Part shown: piece by piece, positions 14,799 to 21,027 of the stretch | How positions within the stretch are numbered: position 1 is the first letter of the stretch | Layout: every line of letters begins with the position of its first letter | Source: CAYZXK01 sp964482395 | Lineage (GTDB): Bacteria > Planctomycetota > Phycisphaerae > UBA1845 > Fen-1342 | Reading direction: 5' to 3' | Assembly (NCBI GenBank): GCA_964482395.1 | Contig: CAYZXK010000031.1 | Coordinates: 1 to 21,027, forward strand | DNA length: 21,027 nt | Translations under genes and position numbers: made by a program | The notes under the pieces: model-generated | What the model was told of the DNA's origin: nothing | The model's input: only the letters and a program-made list of their open reading frames with translations | The model's database searches: none

Positions 14799-16018
14799 GG
14801 GGCGCCTCGGGCCGAGAGTCGCGATCGACGGCGGCCGGGCCAGCGGAAGTCCCAGATTTCGTGCAGGCCAAACAGCCCCTGGGGACGACCGATCATCATG
14901 ACGATGAGGGCCAGCGCGTACAGGATCATGCGGAAGTTGCTGCCGATGACCTGTCGAAGCTCGTCCTGGGTTTGGGGCGAGATTGGGAAAATCGCCGCCA
15001 GTCCGGCCACGGCGGGGTCGGCCAGGCTGCGGAGGATTTCGGGCAGCACGGTGAGCAGCCCGCCGGCCAGGGTGACGCCCGAGATGGAGCCCATGCCGCC
15101 CAGCACGACCATGACCACGATGTCGAAGGACTTCTGGAAGCCCAGGTCTTGCGGGTTGAGGGTGACCCCGATTTCGTGGGCGAACAGGCCGCCGCCGATG
15201 CCGGCGAAGAATGCCGCCAGCATGAAGGCGGTGACCTTCAAGCGGGTGGTCGGGATACCCATGGCCTCGGCGGCGATCTCGTCTTCCCGGATGGAGAGAA
15301 AGGCTCGTCCGAGGCTGGAGTGCTTGAGCCGGAGCGAGACGATCAGCACCACCGTCACGAAGAAGTAGACCCAGAACAGCGACGTGTAGTACGGCAGCCC
15401 GGTAAAGCCCAGGGCTCCTCCGGCCTTGGTCGGGAGCACCCACCACGGCGTTTCCCGCACCTGGTCCGCGGTCAGCAGCACGTCGCCGGTCTGCTGAAGC
15501 AGGACTCGGATGATTTCGCCGAAGCCGAGGGTTACGATGGCCAGGTAATCGCCCCGGAGGCGCAGGGAAGGTAGGCCGACGATGAAGCCGGCGACGGCGG
15601 CGACCAGTCCGCCGGCGATGCAGCTCCCGGCAAACAGCAGCTCTCCGCTCCCCAGGAAGCCTCCGTGCACGGCCGGACTGCCCCACAATCGCATCGAGCC
15701 ATAATAGGTGATAGCTGCGGCGGTGTACCCGCCGACGGCCATGAAGCCCGCGTGTCCGATTGAGAACTGCCCGGTCAGGCCGTTGACCAGGTTGAGCGAG
15801 TTGGCCAGCAGAATGCCGATCCCGATGTCGATCAGCAGCTTGGCGTAGAAGGGCCCCACCGCCGGCCCAACGTAGAAATGCAGGCCTGCCGCCAGGCCGA
15901 CCCCCGCCAGCAAGGGCAGCAGACTGCGCGGCAGGGCCAACAGGTGATCGTGGGGCAGGGTGGGCGTCGGTCCGGTTGGAGTCTGGGACGGGTTGATCGG
16001 TGTGGGCCGGAGGGCCAT
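14795..16018 (-). CDS. livM: branched-chain amino acid ABC transporter permease LivM
   Basis: This 407-residue inner-membrane permease of the LivM family has many hydrophobic helices. It carries the conserved segments NLVNGLTGQFSIGHAGFM (about 77-94) and, near the EAA-like coupling region, REDEIAAEAMGIP and MGSISG. The hydrophilic N-terminal extension of about 28 residues, rich in Pro and Thr, is longer than in many homologues. The ATG immediately follows the livH stop (TAGATG), and the stop overlaps livG, so the gene sits in a tightly coupled operon. With LivH it forms the transmembrane channel. Confidence 0.93.
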   Translation of the reverse strand: MALRPTPINPSQTPTGPTPTLPHDHLLALPRSLLPLLAGVGLAAGLHFYVGPAVGPFYAKLLIDIGIGILLANSLNLVNGLTGQFSIGHAGFMAVGGYTAAAITYYGSMRLWGSPAVHGGFLGSGELLFAGSCIAGGLVAAVAGFIVGLPSLRLRGDYLAIVTLGFGEIIRVLLQQTGDVLLTADQVRETPWWVLPTKAGGALGFTGLPYYTSLFWVYFFVTVVLIVSLRLKHSSLGRAFLSIREDEIAAEAMGIPTTRLKVTAFMLAAFFAGIGGGLFAHEIGVTLNPQDLGFQKSFDIVVMVVLGGMGSISGVTLAGGLLTVLPEILRSLADPAVAGLAAIFPISPQTQDELRQVIGSNFRMILYALALIVMMIGRPQGLFGLHEIWDFRWPGRRRSRLSARGAP

Positions 16019-17299
16019 CTATACTTTCTCCACCGCCACCCGACCCAGAATGCCGCTGGGCCGCAGCAGCAGAACCGCGATCAAGAGCGAGAAGACGTAC
16101 ACGTCCCGTAATTGTGGCGATAGGTAGGCGGCCCCGAACAGCTCGATTAGCCCGATCAGAAAACCGCCCAGCATCGCGCCCCGAATGTTGCCGATGCCGC
16201 CCACTACCGCCGCGACGAAGGCTTTCAGTCCCAGAAGCAGCCAGGTCATGTGCGCCGACTGATTCAGGCCGGGGTACTTCATGGCGTACAAGAAGCCGGC
16301 GGCTGCGGCCAGGCTCGAGCCGAGGACAAATGTAAAAGAAATAACCCGATCGACCGCGACGCCCATCAGGGCCGCAATCCGCGTGTCAAAGGAGACCGCC
16401 CGCATGGCCCGGCCGACGCGGGTGTGAAACACCAGCCGCTCCAGCAGGAGCATAAGGATCACCGCCGTCCCGGTGGCGATCACATCCACCAGGTGGATGT
16501 TGACGCCGGCCAGCCGGGCCAGGGTCACGTCGGGCAGCAAGGAAGGCATCCGGCGGGGCTGGGTGCCGAAAACCCACTGCAATTGCCCGACATTCTGGAG
16601 CAGCAGCGAAACTCCGATCGCGGTAATCAGCACATTCAGCCGTGGAGCGGTGCGCAAGGGGCGATAAGCCAGACGCTCGATCCCGAACCCCACCCAGCCG
16701 ACCAGCGAGACGGCACACAGCAGCACTAGCAGAGCGCTCAGCAGGCCGGCCGCGCAGATCGGCACGCCGCCCGGTGCAGCCGATAACTCAGGCCCCGCGG
16801 CGGCCCGGACCGCGCCCGCAGCGTGGTAAAGCAACAATGGCAGCCAGGCTGCCAGAGACGCCATGGTCAGGGTGCGGGCCCCGCGCCAGCCCAGGAAACC
16901 ACGAACCGCCCCGGTTAAAACGCTTGGGCCGCGGGCTGGGGCCCGCGGGGAAGGATGGCATCCGCCGGCCGAGGCGACCTGGGCTGTGAGCCGGTCGGGC
17001 TCTGCGTGCACGAAGCGTGCAATCAATCGCTGCGCGGCCGTCATCAGCAGGGCCACGCCCGTCAGGCCGCACAAGCTCACCCACAGCCAGGTCGGCACCG
17101 GCAGGAACTGTCCGGTGGTGGACCAGCCGGCTCCCACCGCCGCCGCCAGTGAGATCCAGGCCCCCAGAACGAATATGTCGCTATGGGCGAAGTTGATGAA
17201 CTTGAGGATGCCGTACACCATCGTGTAGCCCAGCGCGATCAGCGCATAGAGGCTGCCGACGGAGAGCCCATCCACTAGCGTCTGGACGAACTTCGGCAT
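16019..17299 (-). CDS. livH: branched-chain amino acid ABC transporter permease LivH, with large internal insertion
   Basis: This is a 426-residue permease, whereas LivH proteins are usually about 290-310 residues. The N-terminus (DGLSVGSLYALIALGYTMVY, ILKFINFAHSDIF) and the C-terminal half (ERLAYRPLR, VLITAIGVSLLLQN, VVGGIGNIRGAMLGG) are canonical. Between about residues 92 and 185 there is an extra Arg/Pro/Ala-rich segment plus added hydrophobic stretches (about 144-165, and part of 183-207). The reading frame is intact. The start at 17299 lies 15 bases downstream of the livK stop with only a weak ribosome site. The insertion might be a lineage-specific expansion or a domain gained by duplication. 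Function in amino-acid uptake is still expected, since the core motifs are preserved. Confidence 0.9.
   Translation of the reverse strand: MPKFVQTLVDGLSVGSLYALIALGYTMVYGILKFINFAHSDIFVLGAWISLAAAVGAGWSTTGQFLPVPTWLWVSLCGLTGVALLMTAAQRLIARFVHAEPDRLTAQVASAGGCHPSPRAPARGPSVLTGAVRGFLGWRGARTLTMASLAAWLPLLLYHAAGAVRAAAGPELSAAPGGVPICAAGLLSALLVLLCAVSLVGWVGFGIERLAYRPLRTAPRLNVLITAIGVSLLLQNVGQLQWVFGTQPRRMPSLLPDVTLARLAGVNIHLVDVIATGTAVILMLLLERLVFHTRVGRAMRAVSFDTRIAALMGVAVDRVISFTFVLGSSLAAAAGFLYAMKYPGLNQSAHMTWLLLGLKAFVAAVVGGIGNIRGAMLGGFLIGLIELFGAAYLSPQLRDVYVFSLLIAVLLLRPSGILGRVAVEKV
16929..16948. repeat. perfect GC hairpin inside the livH insertion
   Basis: CCGCGGGC and GCCCGCGG form an 8-bp perfect stem with a four-base loop. 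A second short palindrome (GGATG-G-CATCC) follows at 16953-16963. Both lie in the part of livH that encodes the non-canonical insertion, which raises the possibility that a palindromic element was captured in frame. Confidence 0.7.
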
Positions 17300-17314
17300 C
17301 CCGCTCGGGGTGGT

Positions 17315-18514
17315 TTATTGCTCCGGCGGCTCGATGGTCGCGACGTACCGCGGCTCGCCGCCGCGCATCTGCACAATCACCGCGGGCTTGCGAGCGTTGC
17401 GATTGGCGTCGATGGTGATCGTGCCGGTGACGGCACGGAAGTTCTTGGTTTCGGCGATCGCCTGGGCCAGGTCCTTGCCGGACAGAGACTTGGCTCGCTT
17501 CATGGCGTCGAACAGCACGTTGGCCGCGTCATAGCCGGTGGCGGCCATCCCGTCCGCGACCGCGTTGAAGCGCTCGCGATAGGCTCTGACGAACTCGCGG
17601 ACCTCGGGGGTCGGCTGATCCGGGGCGTAGTGATTGGCGTAGTAAGCGCCCTCGATGGCCGGGCCGGCGATGTTGGCCAGCTCGGGGGAGTCCCAGCCGT
17701 CGCCGCCGATCAGCGGAATCGTGAGCCCCAGCTTGCGCGCCTGAAGTGCGATGTTGCCCGCGTCGGTGTAGTAGCCGGGGATGAAGACCGCCTCGGGGTT
17801 GCTGGCCCGGATGTTGTTGAGCTGGGCGCTGTAGTCGGGGTCGCCGCCGGTGTAGGCCTGTTCGGTGGTGATGGCGCCGCCCATCTGGGTAAAGGCGCGT
17901 TTGAAATCGTCCCGCAGGCCCTTGGAGTAGGCCTGAGCCTGATCGTAGAGGATGGCGACCCGGCTCATCTTGAGGTTGTCGCGGGCGAACTTGGCGGCCG
18001 CGTAGCCCTGGAAGGAGTCGATGAAGCAGACCCGGAAGATCATGTCGCCGATCTGGGTCACTTGCGGGTTGGTCGAGGAAGGAGTGATCATGGGGACGCC
18101 GGCCTTCTGGCAGATCCGGCCCCCGGCGATGGAACGTGACGAGGCCACCTCACCCAGCACCGCGACTACCTTGTCCTGGTTTATCAGACGTTGGACCACG
18201 GTGCCGACTTCCTGGATGTTGCAGCGGTTGTCGTAGACCCGCACCTCGACCTTTCGCCCGTTCAGGCCGCCGGCGGCGTTGAATTGCTCGACCGCCAGCA
18301 GGATGCCGTTATGGGTGGATTGCCCGAAAGTGGCTTCCGGGCCGGTCAGCGACCCGTACTCGCCGATCAGGATCGGTTCGCCTGCGGGTTTTTCCTGGAA
18401 CGGGTCCGGACCGGCCTGGGCGGGTCGGATCAGCCCCACAGTCCCAGCCAGCCACGCCAATGCGGCCGCAGACGCTAGCATGCACGCCGCCCTCCGTTCA
18501 CTCTTATTAATCAT
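17315..18514 (-). CDS. livK: branched-chain amino acid ABC transporter substrate-binding protein LivK/LivJ type
   Basis: This 399-residue periplasmic-binding protein of type I fold is the first gene of the operon. It has a signal peptide (about 1-34, ending AQA). Family motifs are GSLTGPEATFGQSTHNGILL, the QFNAAGGLNGRKVEV segment, GEVASSRSIA (ligand loop) and the GVPMITPSSTNPQVT segment. The start is ambiguous: GTG 18526, ATG 18517 and ATG 18514 are all in frame. The last is preferred because GGAG lies six bases upstream of it. Liv-type binding proteins bind Leu, Ile and Val, but relatives bind amides, urea or aromatic compounds, so the ligand is inferred. Confidence 0.93.
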   Translation of the reverse strand: MINKSERRAACMLASAAALAWLAGTVGLIRPAQAGPDPFQEKPAGEPILIGEYGSLTGPEATFGQSTHNGILLAVEQFNAAGGLNGRKVEVRVYDNRCNIQEVGTVVQRLINQDKVVAVLGEVASSRSIAGGRICQKAGVPMITPSSTNPQVTQIGDMIFRVCFIDSFQGYAAAKFARDNLKMSRVAILYDQAQAYSKGLRDDFKRAFTQMGGAITTEQAYTGGDPDYSAQLNNIRASNPEAVFIPGYYTDAGNIALQARKLGLTIPLIGGDGWDSPELANIAGPAIEGAYYANHYAPDQPTPEVREFVRAYRERFNAVADGMAATGYDAANVLFDAMKRAKSLSGKDLAQAIAETKNFRAVTGTITIDANRNARKPAVIVQMRGGEPRYVATIEPPEQ

Positions 18515-18584
18515 CATTGGCTCCACGCCTCAGCCGCCCGCGCCTCTCACCGCCGCCTGACCTTCAACGGCGCCCCGGATCGTG

Positions 18585-18613
18585 AGACTACCTGCCCGAC
18601 GGATGGTTTTCAA
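18585..18613 (-). promoter_or_regulatory. sigma70-like promoter candidate for the liv operon
   Basis: On the minus strand TTGAAA (18613-18608, five of six consensus bases) and TAGTCT (18590-18585, three of six) are spaced by exactly 17 bases. They lie about 70 bases upstream of the livK start, in the divergent gap with the PilZ gene. This is the best promoter-like match in the window, but it rests on eye inspection. Confidence 0.35.
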
Positions 18614-18647
18614 GCTGCCGCCACCGCGGAACAAGGGGGCAACCGGG

Positions 18648-18670
18648 TGCCGGCGCAGCTTTTGCCGGCA
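18648..18670. repeat. inverted repeat in the divergent livK / PilZ-REC gap
   Basis: TGCCGGC and GCCGGCA (7 bp each) flank a nine-base loop containing a TTTT run. It lies about 35 bases upstream of the livK promoter candidate and about 60 bases before the PilZ-REC start. An operator or a small hairpin is possible; no regulator is identified. Confidence 0.4.
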
Positions 18671-18728
18671 GCTACCTGTCAGGCTGGGCGGCTAACGCGG
18701 TGCGGCAGGCCCCGACGATAGGGAAGGT

Positions 18729-19829
18729 GTGAGCGCAAGTCCGGGTACCGAGGTAGCCCTGCGGGCCAGCCCGCAGAACGTGCTGGCCTGGCTGGACAGG
18801 CTGGACCAGCAGGCCGGCCCACGCAACCCGCTGTTGCTGCGCCGGTCGCAGCGCTTCCGCTACCGGCCGCCCAGCCTCACCCTCGAACTGTTGGAGCCGG
18901 ACCGGTTGCCGACCCGCTGCGTTGCGGCGGGACGCGACCTGAGCCGCGAGGGCCTGGGGTGCCTGGTGGGCCGCTTCGTTTATCCCGGGACGCCCTGCCG
19001 AACCACGTTGGTCGATGCCCATGGGACCCGGCAGACTGCGGAGGGTCGGATCGCACGCTGTAGCTATCTGGCCGGGTCCGGCTGGCTTTACGCGGTCGGG
19101 GTGGAGTTTGAGCGGCCGGTAGAGGTGTCGCGGTACGTGCCGGAGGCCCGGCTGCTTCGGATATTGCTGGTCGGTTTCACGCCCGCGACTCAGGAGTTGA
19201 TCGCCGGCTTTCTCCGACCTCGTCGGGTTGAGTTGAAATTTGCAGCAAGCGAGCCGGAAGCGGTGGCGGCGGCCAACGCCGGCGAGCTGGACCTGGTGTT
19301 GGTCGACCTGGACGACCCGAGCGTGGACGGGTTCGGGCTCACACGTCGGCTGCGCAGCGAGGGGTACCTCTGGCCGGCCATTGGGGTGACAATCCGACCA
19401 GGTGCGGAGGTTCACGGGCGGTGCGTGACGGCCGGCCTGACTGGTTATCTGAGCAAGCCGATTCTGCGCGACCAGCTTGAGAATCTCTTGGAATCGCTTT
19501 CGGACCAGCCTTTGACCAGTTCGCTCGCTGACGACCCGGCCCTGGCGCCGCTGATCGACCGGTTTGTGGGGGGGTTGCGCGAACGGGTCAAACAGATGAC
19601 ACGGGCGATCCAAGCCGGTGAGTTGCCCAGCCTGGAACGCATGGTCCGGGCCCTGCGGGCCGAAGCCGGCTCCTATGGGTTCGAGTCGCTTACCGAGGAA
19701 GCGGCTCAGGTCGAGGCGTTGATTGCCGGCGGGTCACCGGTCACGCAGGTACGCCCGGCCCTCGATTATCTGCTCCACCTGTGCCTGAAGGCTCGCCCGG
19801 CCACCTGCCCGCCTGACCGGGGGGACTAG
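18729..19829 (+). CDS. PilZ - receiver - HPt-like three-domain signalling protein with degenerate phosphorelay sites
   Basis: This 366-residue cytoplasmic protein has no membrane segment. The PilZ domain (about 37-132) keeps both c-di-GMP motifs, RxxxR (Arg38-Arg42) and DxSxxG (Asp70-Gly75). The receiver domain (144-257) keeps the acceptor Asp193, Thr221 and Lys243 (LSKP). The usual acidic pair after the first strand is replaced by Gly149-Phe150 (ILLVGF). The C-terminal helical region (263-335) matches an HPt domain (RALRAEAGSYGF), but the phospho-accepting His is Arg307. It probably senses c-di-GMP and acts by protein contact, with phosphotransfer unlikely; this is inference. The GTG start with AGGGAAGG just upstream is the least certain point. 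The stop interlocks with the purN stop. Confidence 0.85.
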   Translation: MSASPGTEVALRASPQNVLAWLDRLDQQAGPRNPLLLRRSQRFRYRPPSLTLELLEPDRLPTRCVAAGRDLSREGLGCLVGRFVYPGTPCRTTLVDAHGTRQTAEGRIARCSYLAGSGWLYAVGVEFERPVEVSRYVPEARLLRILLVGFTPATQELIAGFLRPRRVELKFAASEPEAVAAANAGELDLVLVDLDDPSVDGFGLTRRLRSEGYLWPAIGVTIRPGAEVHGRCVTAGLTGYLSKPILRDQLENLLESLSDQPLTSSLADDPALAPLIDRFVGGLRERVKQMTRAIQAGELPSLERMVRALRAEAGSYGFESLTEEAAQVEALIAGGSPVTQVRPALDYLLHLCLKARPATCPPDRGD

Positions 19830-20458
19830 CGAAAGCCTCTGAGCCAGTCCAGCCCTTCGTCGGCCACTTTTTGAATGACCTGAGGGTACAGCTCGCGTTC
19901 GGCCGCCCCGACCCGTTCGGCCAGCGAGGCCGGAGTGTCGTCGGGACGTACCGGGACCCGGACCTGAGCCACGATCGGGCCGTGGTCGTAGAGATTATCG
20001 GCAATGTGGACGGTGCAGCCGCTCTCGGTCACCCCGGCTGCCAGCACCGCCTGATGGACCCGTTGTCCGTAGAACCCTTTGCCGCCGAAGTCGGGCAGCA
20101 GTGCCGGGTGAATGTTGAGCACCCGGCCCTCATAATGTGCCGGCAGCCGCCAGAAGCACAGAAAGCCCGCCAACACCACCAGGTCCACCCCGGCCCGGTC
20201 CAGCGCGCCAGTTATGGCCTGCGAGAACGCCGCCTCGTCCGGGTAATCCTTCCGACGAATGATTTCCAGGGGCAGGCCTGCGGCTTTGGCAACGTCTACG
20301 CCGCGAACTGCCCGGCGGGAACTGATGACCAGCCGGATCTCGACGTTCCGCAGGCGGCCGTCGCGGATTCGCTGGATCAGGTTTTCCAGCGTCGTCCCGC
20401 TCCCAGAGATCAGGACGCCCAGCTTGAGGGGAGGACGGTCACCGCTTGCCCAAGCCAA
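19826..20458 (-). CDS. purN: phosphoribosylglycinamide formyltransferase (GAR transformylase)
   Basis: PurN transfers a formyl group from 10-formyltetrahydrofolate to GAR, a step of purine synthesis in the cytoplasm. In the 210-residue form the protein starts near KLGVLISGSGTTL. It shows the catalytic Asn115 and His117 (NIHPALLP) and Asp158 (LYDHGP, the equivalent of the E. coli catalytic Asp), plus the FGGKGFYG loop. No in-frame ATG precedes the first strand. The TTG at 20458 is chosen because a GAGGTGG sequence lies just upstream and the length suits the family (about 190-220). TTG 20515 (229 residues) is the alternative. The 3' end overlaps the PilZ gene by four bases. Other purine genes are not adjacent here. 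Confidence 0.93.
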   Translation of the reverse strand: MAWASGDRPPLKLGVLISGSGTTLENLIQRIRDGRLRNVEIRLVISSRRAVRGVDVAKAAGLPLEIIRRKDYPDEAAFSQAITGALDRAGVDLVVLAGFLCFWRLPAHYEGRVLNIHPALLPDFGGKGFYGQRVHQAVLAAGVTESGCTVHIADNLYDHGPIVAQVRVPVRPDDTPASLAERVGAAERELYPQVIQKVADEGLDWLRGFR

Positions 20459-20533
20459 ATTCCACCTCGCTGGTCGTGTCAGCAGTGCTGGCCAGCCGCT
20501 GGCCGCACGGTACAATATCCGCAGGCGATGGAC

Positions 20534-20550
20534 AACCCGCCGGGCGGGTT
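20534..20550. promoter_or_regulatory. 17-bp near-perfect palindrome between purN and the membrane protein gene
   Basis: AACCCGCC-G-GGCGGGTT is an 8-bp perfect inverted repeat around a single base, placed in the divergent region upstream of both purN and the gene at 20640. The symmetry and position fit an operator for a dimeric regulator. Alternatively it is a REP-like palindrome, since its ACCCGCCGG core recurs in the 6399-6440 hairpin. Confidence 0.4.
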
Positions 20551-20639
20551 AGGCGGGCGTTAGAGGACCGTGGACTCGGACCGGTCAGGCGTATTGCAGC
20601 AGCGGGCGGTAAGGCACATTCGGTCAATAGGGGACAGCA

Positions 20640-21002
20640 GTGGCGCTGAAGCTCAGGACATATGAGGGTCAAGCGGTTTTGAGCATCATCCTGGCTGCCG
20701 TCGGGGGGTTAGCCGGGTTGGCGCTGATCGGCCTGATTGCATGGAAATTCGATTCGACCACCTTCTATGTGAACTATAACTCCAAGGGACCGTTCCTTCC
20801 GCTGTTTGGCCTTGGGGTGTTGGGTGGGCTGGCGGCCAGTACTCTGGGCTTCTTTATCGCTCTTAACAGTGCCGGTCAACGCCGGAATACCCGGTCCGGA
20901 CTGGCCTGGAATGGCTTCTTTCTCAACGCCGTGGTACTGACCGTGGTGTTGTCGGCGGCGGTCTTCTTCTATTTCACCAGGAACGCGATCACCGTAAGGT
21001 GA
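20640..21002 (+). CDS. small membrane protein with three predicted helices, function unknown
   Basis: This 120-residue protein has hydrophobic segments at about 12-35, 52-75 and 86-113, separated by short polar loops (KFDSTTFYVNYNSKGP and NSAGQRRNTRSG). No family was recognised. The start is GTG with AGGGGA six bases upstream. The Arg-rich loop between the second and third segments suggests that it faces the cytoplasm. The gene is divergent from purN and ends 25 bases before the window edge, so a possible downstream operon cannot be judged. Confidence 0.75.
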   Translation: MALKLRTYEGQAVLSIILAAVGGLAGLALIGLIAWKFDSTTFYVNYNSKGPFLPLFGLGVLGGLAASTLGFFIALNSAGQRRNTRSGLAWNGFFLNAVVLTVVLSAAVFFYFTRNAITVR

Positions 21003-21027
21003 AAGACTGGCGGATCGGTCGGCCGCT

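Noticed and set aside
14541..15368. Plus-strand frame of 275 residues opposite livG and livM
   Set aside because: It is antisense to two motif-bearing genes with overlapping start and stop codons; composition is that of a shadow frame.
18672..19613. Minus-strand frame of 313 residues opposite the PilZ-REC gene
   Set aside because: The plus strand shows PilZ, receiver and HPt motifs in order; the minus frame is Gln/Pro/Arg-rich without motifs.

Overview
The window looks like chromosomal DNA of a GC-rich planctomycete, most likely of the Phycisphaerae type. This taxonomic reading is an inference from protein style. The large secreted proteins carry long arrays of the DCNxNGxPDxCD repeat and end in a GDMNCDG...FADINPF double calcium-loop module, both of which I associate with Phycisphaerae and related planctomycete genomes. 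No RNA gene, insertion sequence, integrase or CRISPR array was seen.

Layout. (1) Positions 1-42 hold the start of a gene running off the left edge on the minus strand. It is divergent from a two-gene plus-strand unit (291-6317). That unit encodes a papain-like cysteine peptidase on a repeat stalk with a C-terminal membrane anchor and, directly abutting it (TAAATG), a lysyl-endopeptidase-like serine peptidase with a dockerin-like C-terminus. (2) A strong GC hairpin (6399-6440) separates this unit from convergent minus-strand genes. These are a matrixin-like zinc metallopeptidase (6488-8722) and a 1338-residue mosaic protein (9072-13088) built from a parallel beta-helix, a PA14 domain, a seven-blade FG-GAP propeller and a dockerin-like tail. 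(3) A tightly packed minus-strand operon livK-livH-livM-livG-livF (18514 down to 13285) encodes a complete branched-chain-amino-acid-type ABC importer. Its LivH carries an unusual insertion of roughly 100 residues. (4) A plus-strand PilZ-REC-HPt protein (18729-19829) with an intact c-di-GMP motif but eroded phosphorelay residues is convergent with purN (19826-20458, minus); their stop codons interlock in a CTAG. (5) A small three-helix membrane protein (20640-21002) is divergent from purN.

How the parts may fit together. Three secreted peptidases of three catalytic classes, together with the giant adhesin/beta-helix protein, form an exoprotein cluster. Three of the four end in the same dockerin-like module, which suggests a shared surface sorting or docking route. 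The fourth ends in Cys, a hydrophobic stretch and Arg residues, like a tripartite sorting signal. A neighbouring amino-acid importer would suit uptake of proteolysis products, but that link rests on position alone. The most notable DNA-level observation is that the first calcium-loop segment of the shared module is identical over 51 bp, silent sites included, in two otherwise unrelated peptidase genes on opposite strands. It is 45/51 identical in the third gene, pointing to recent module spread or gene conversion.
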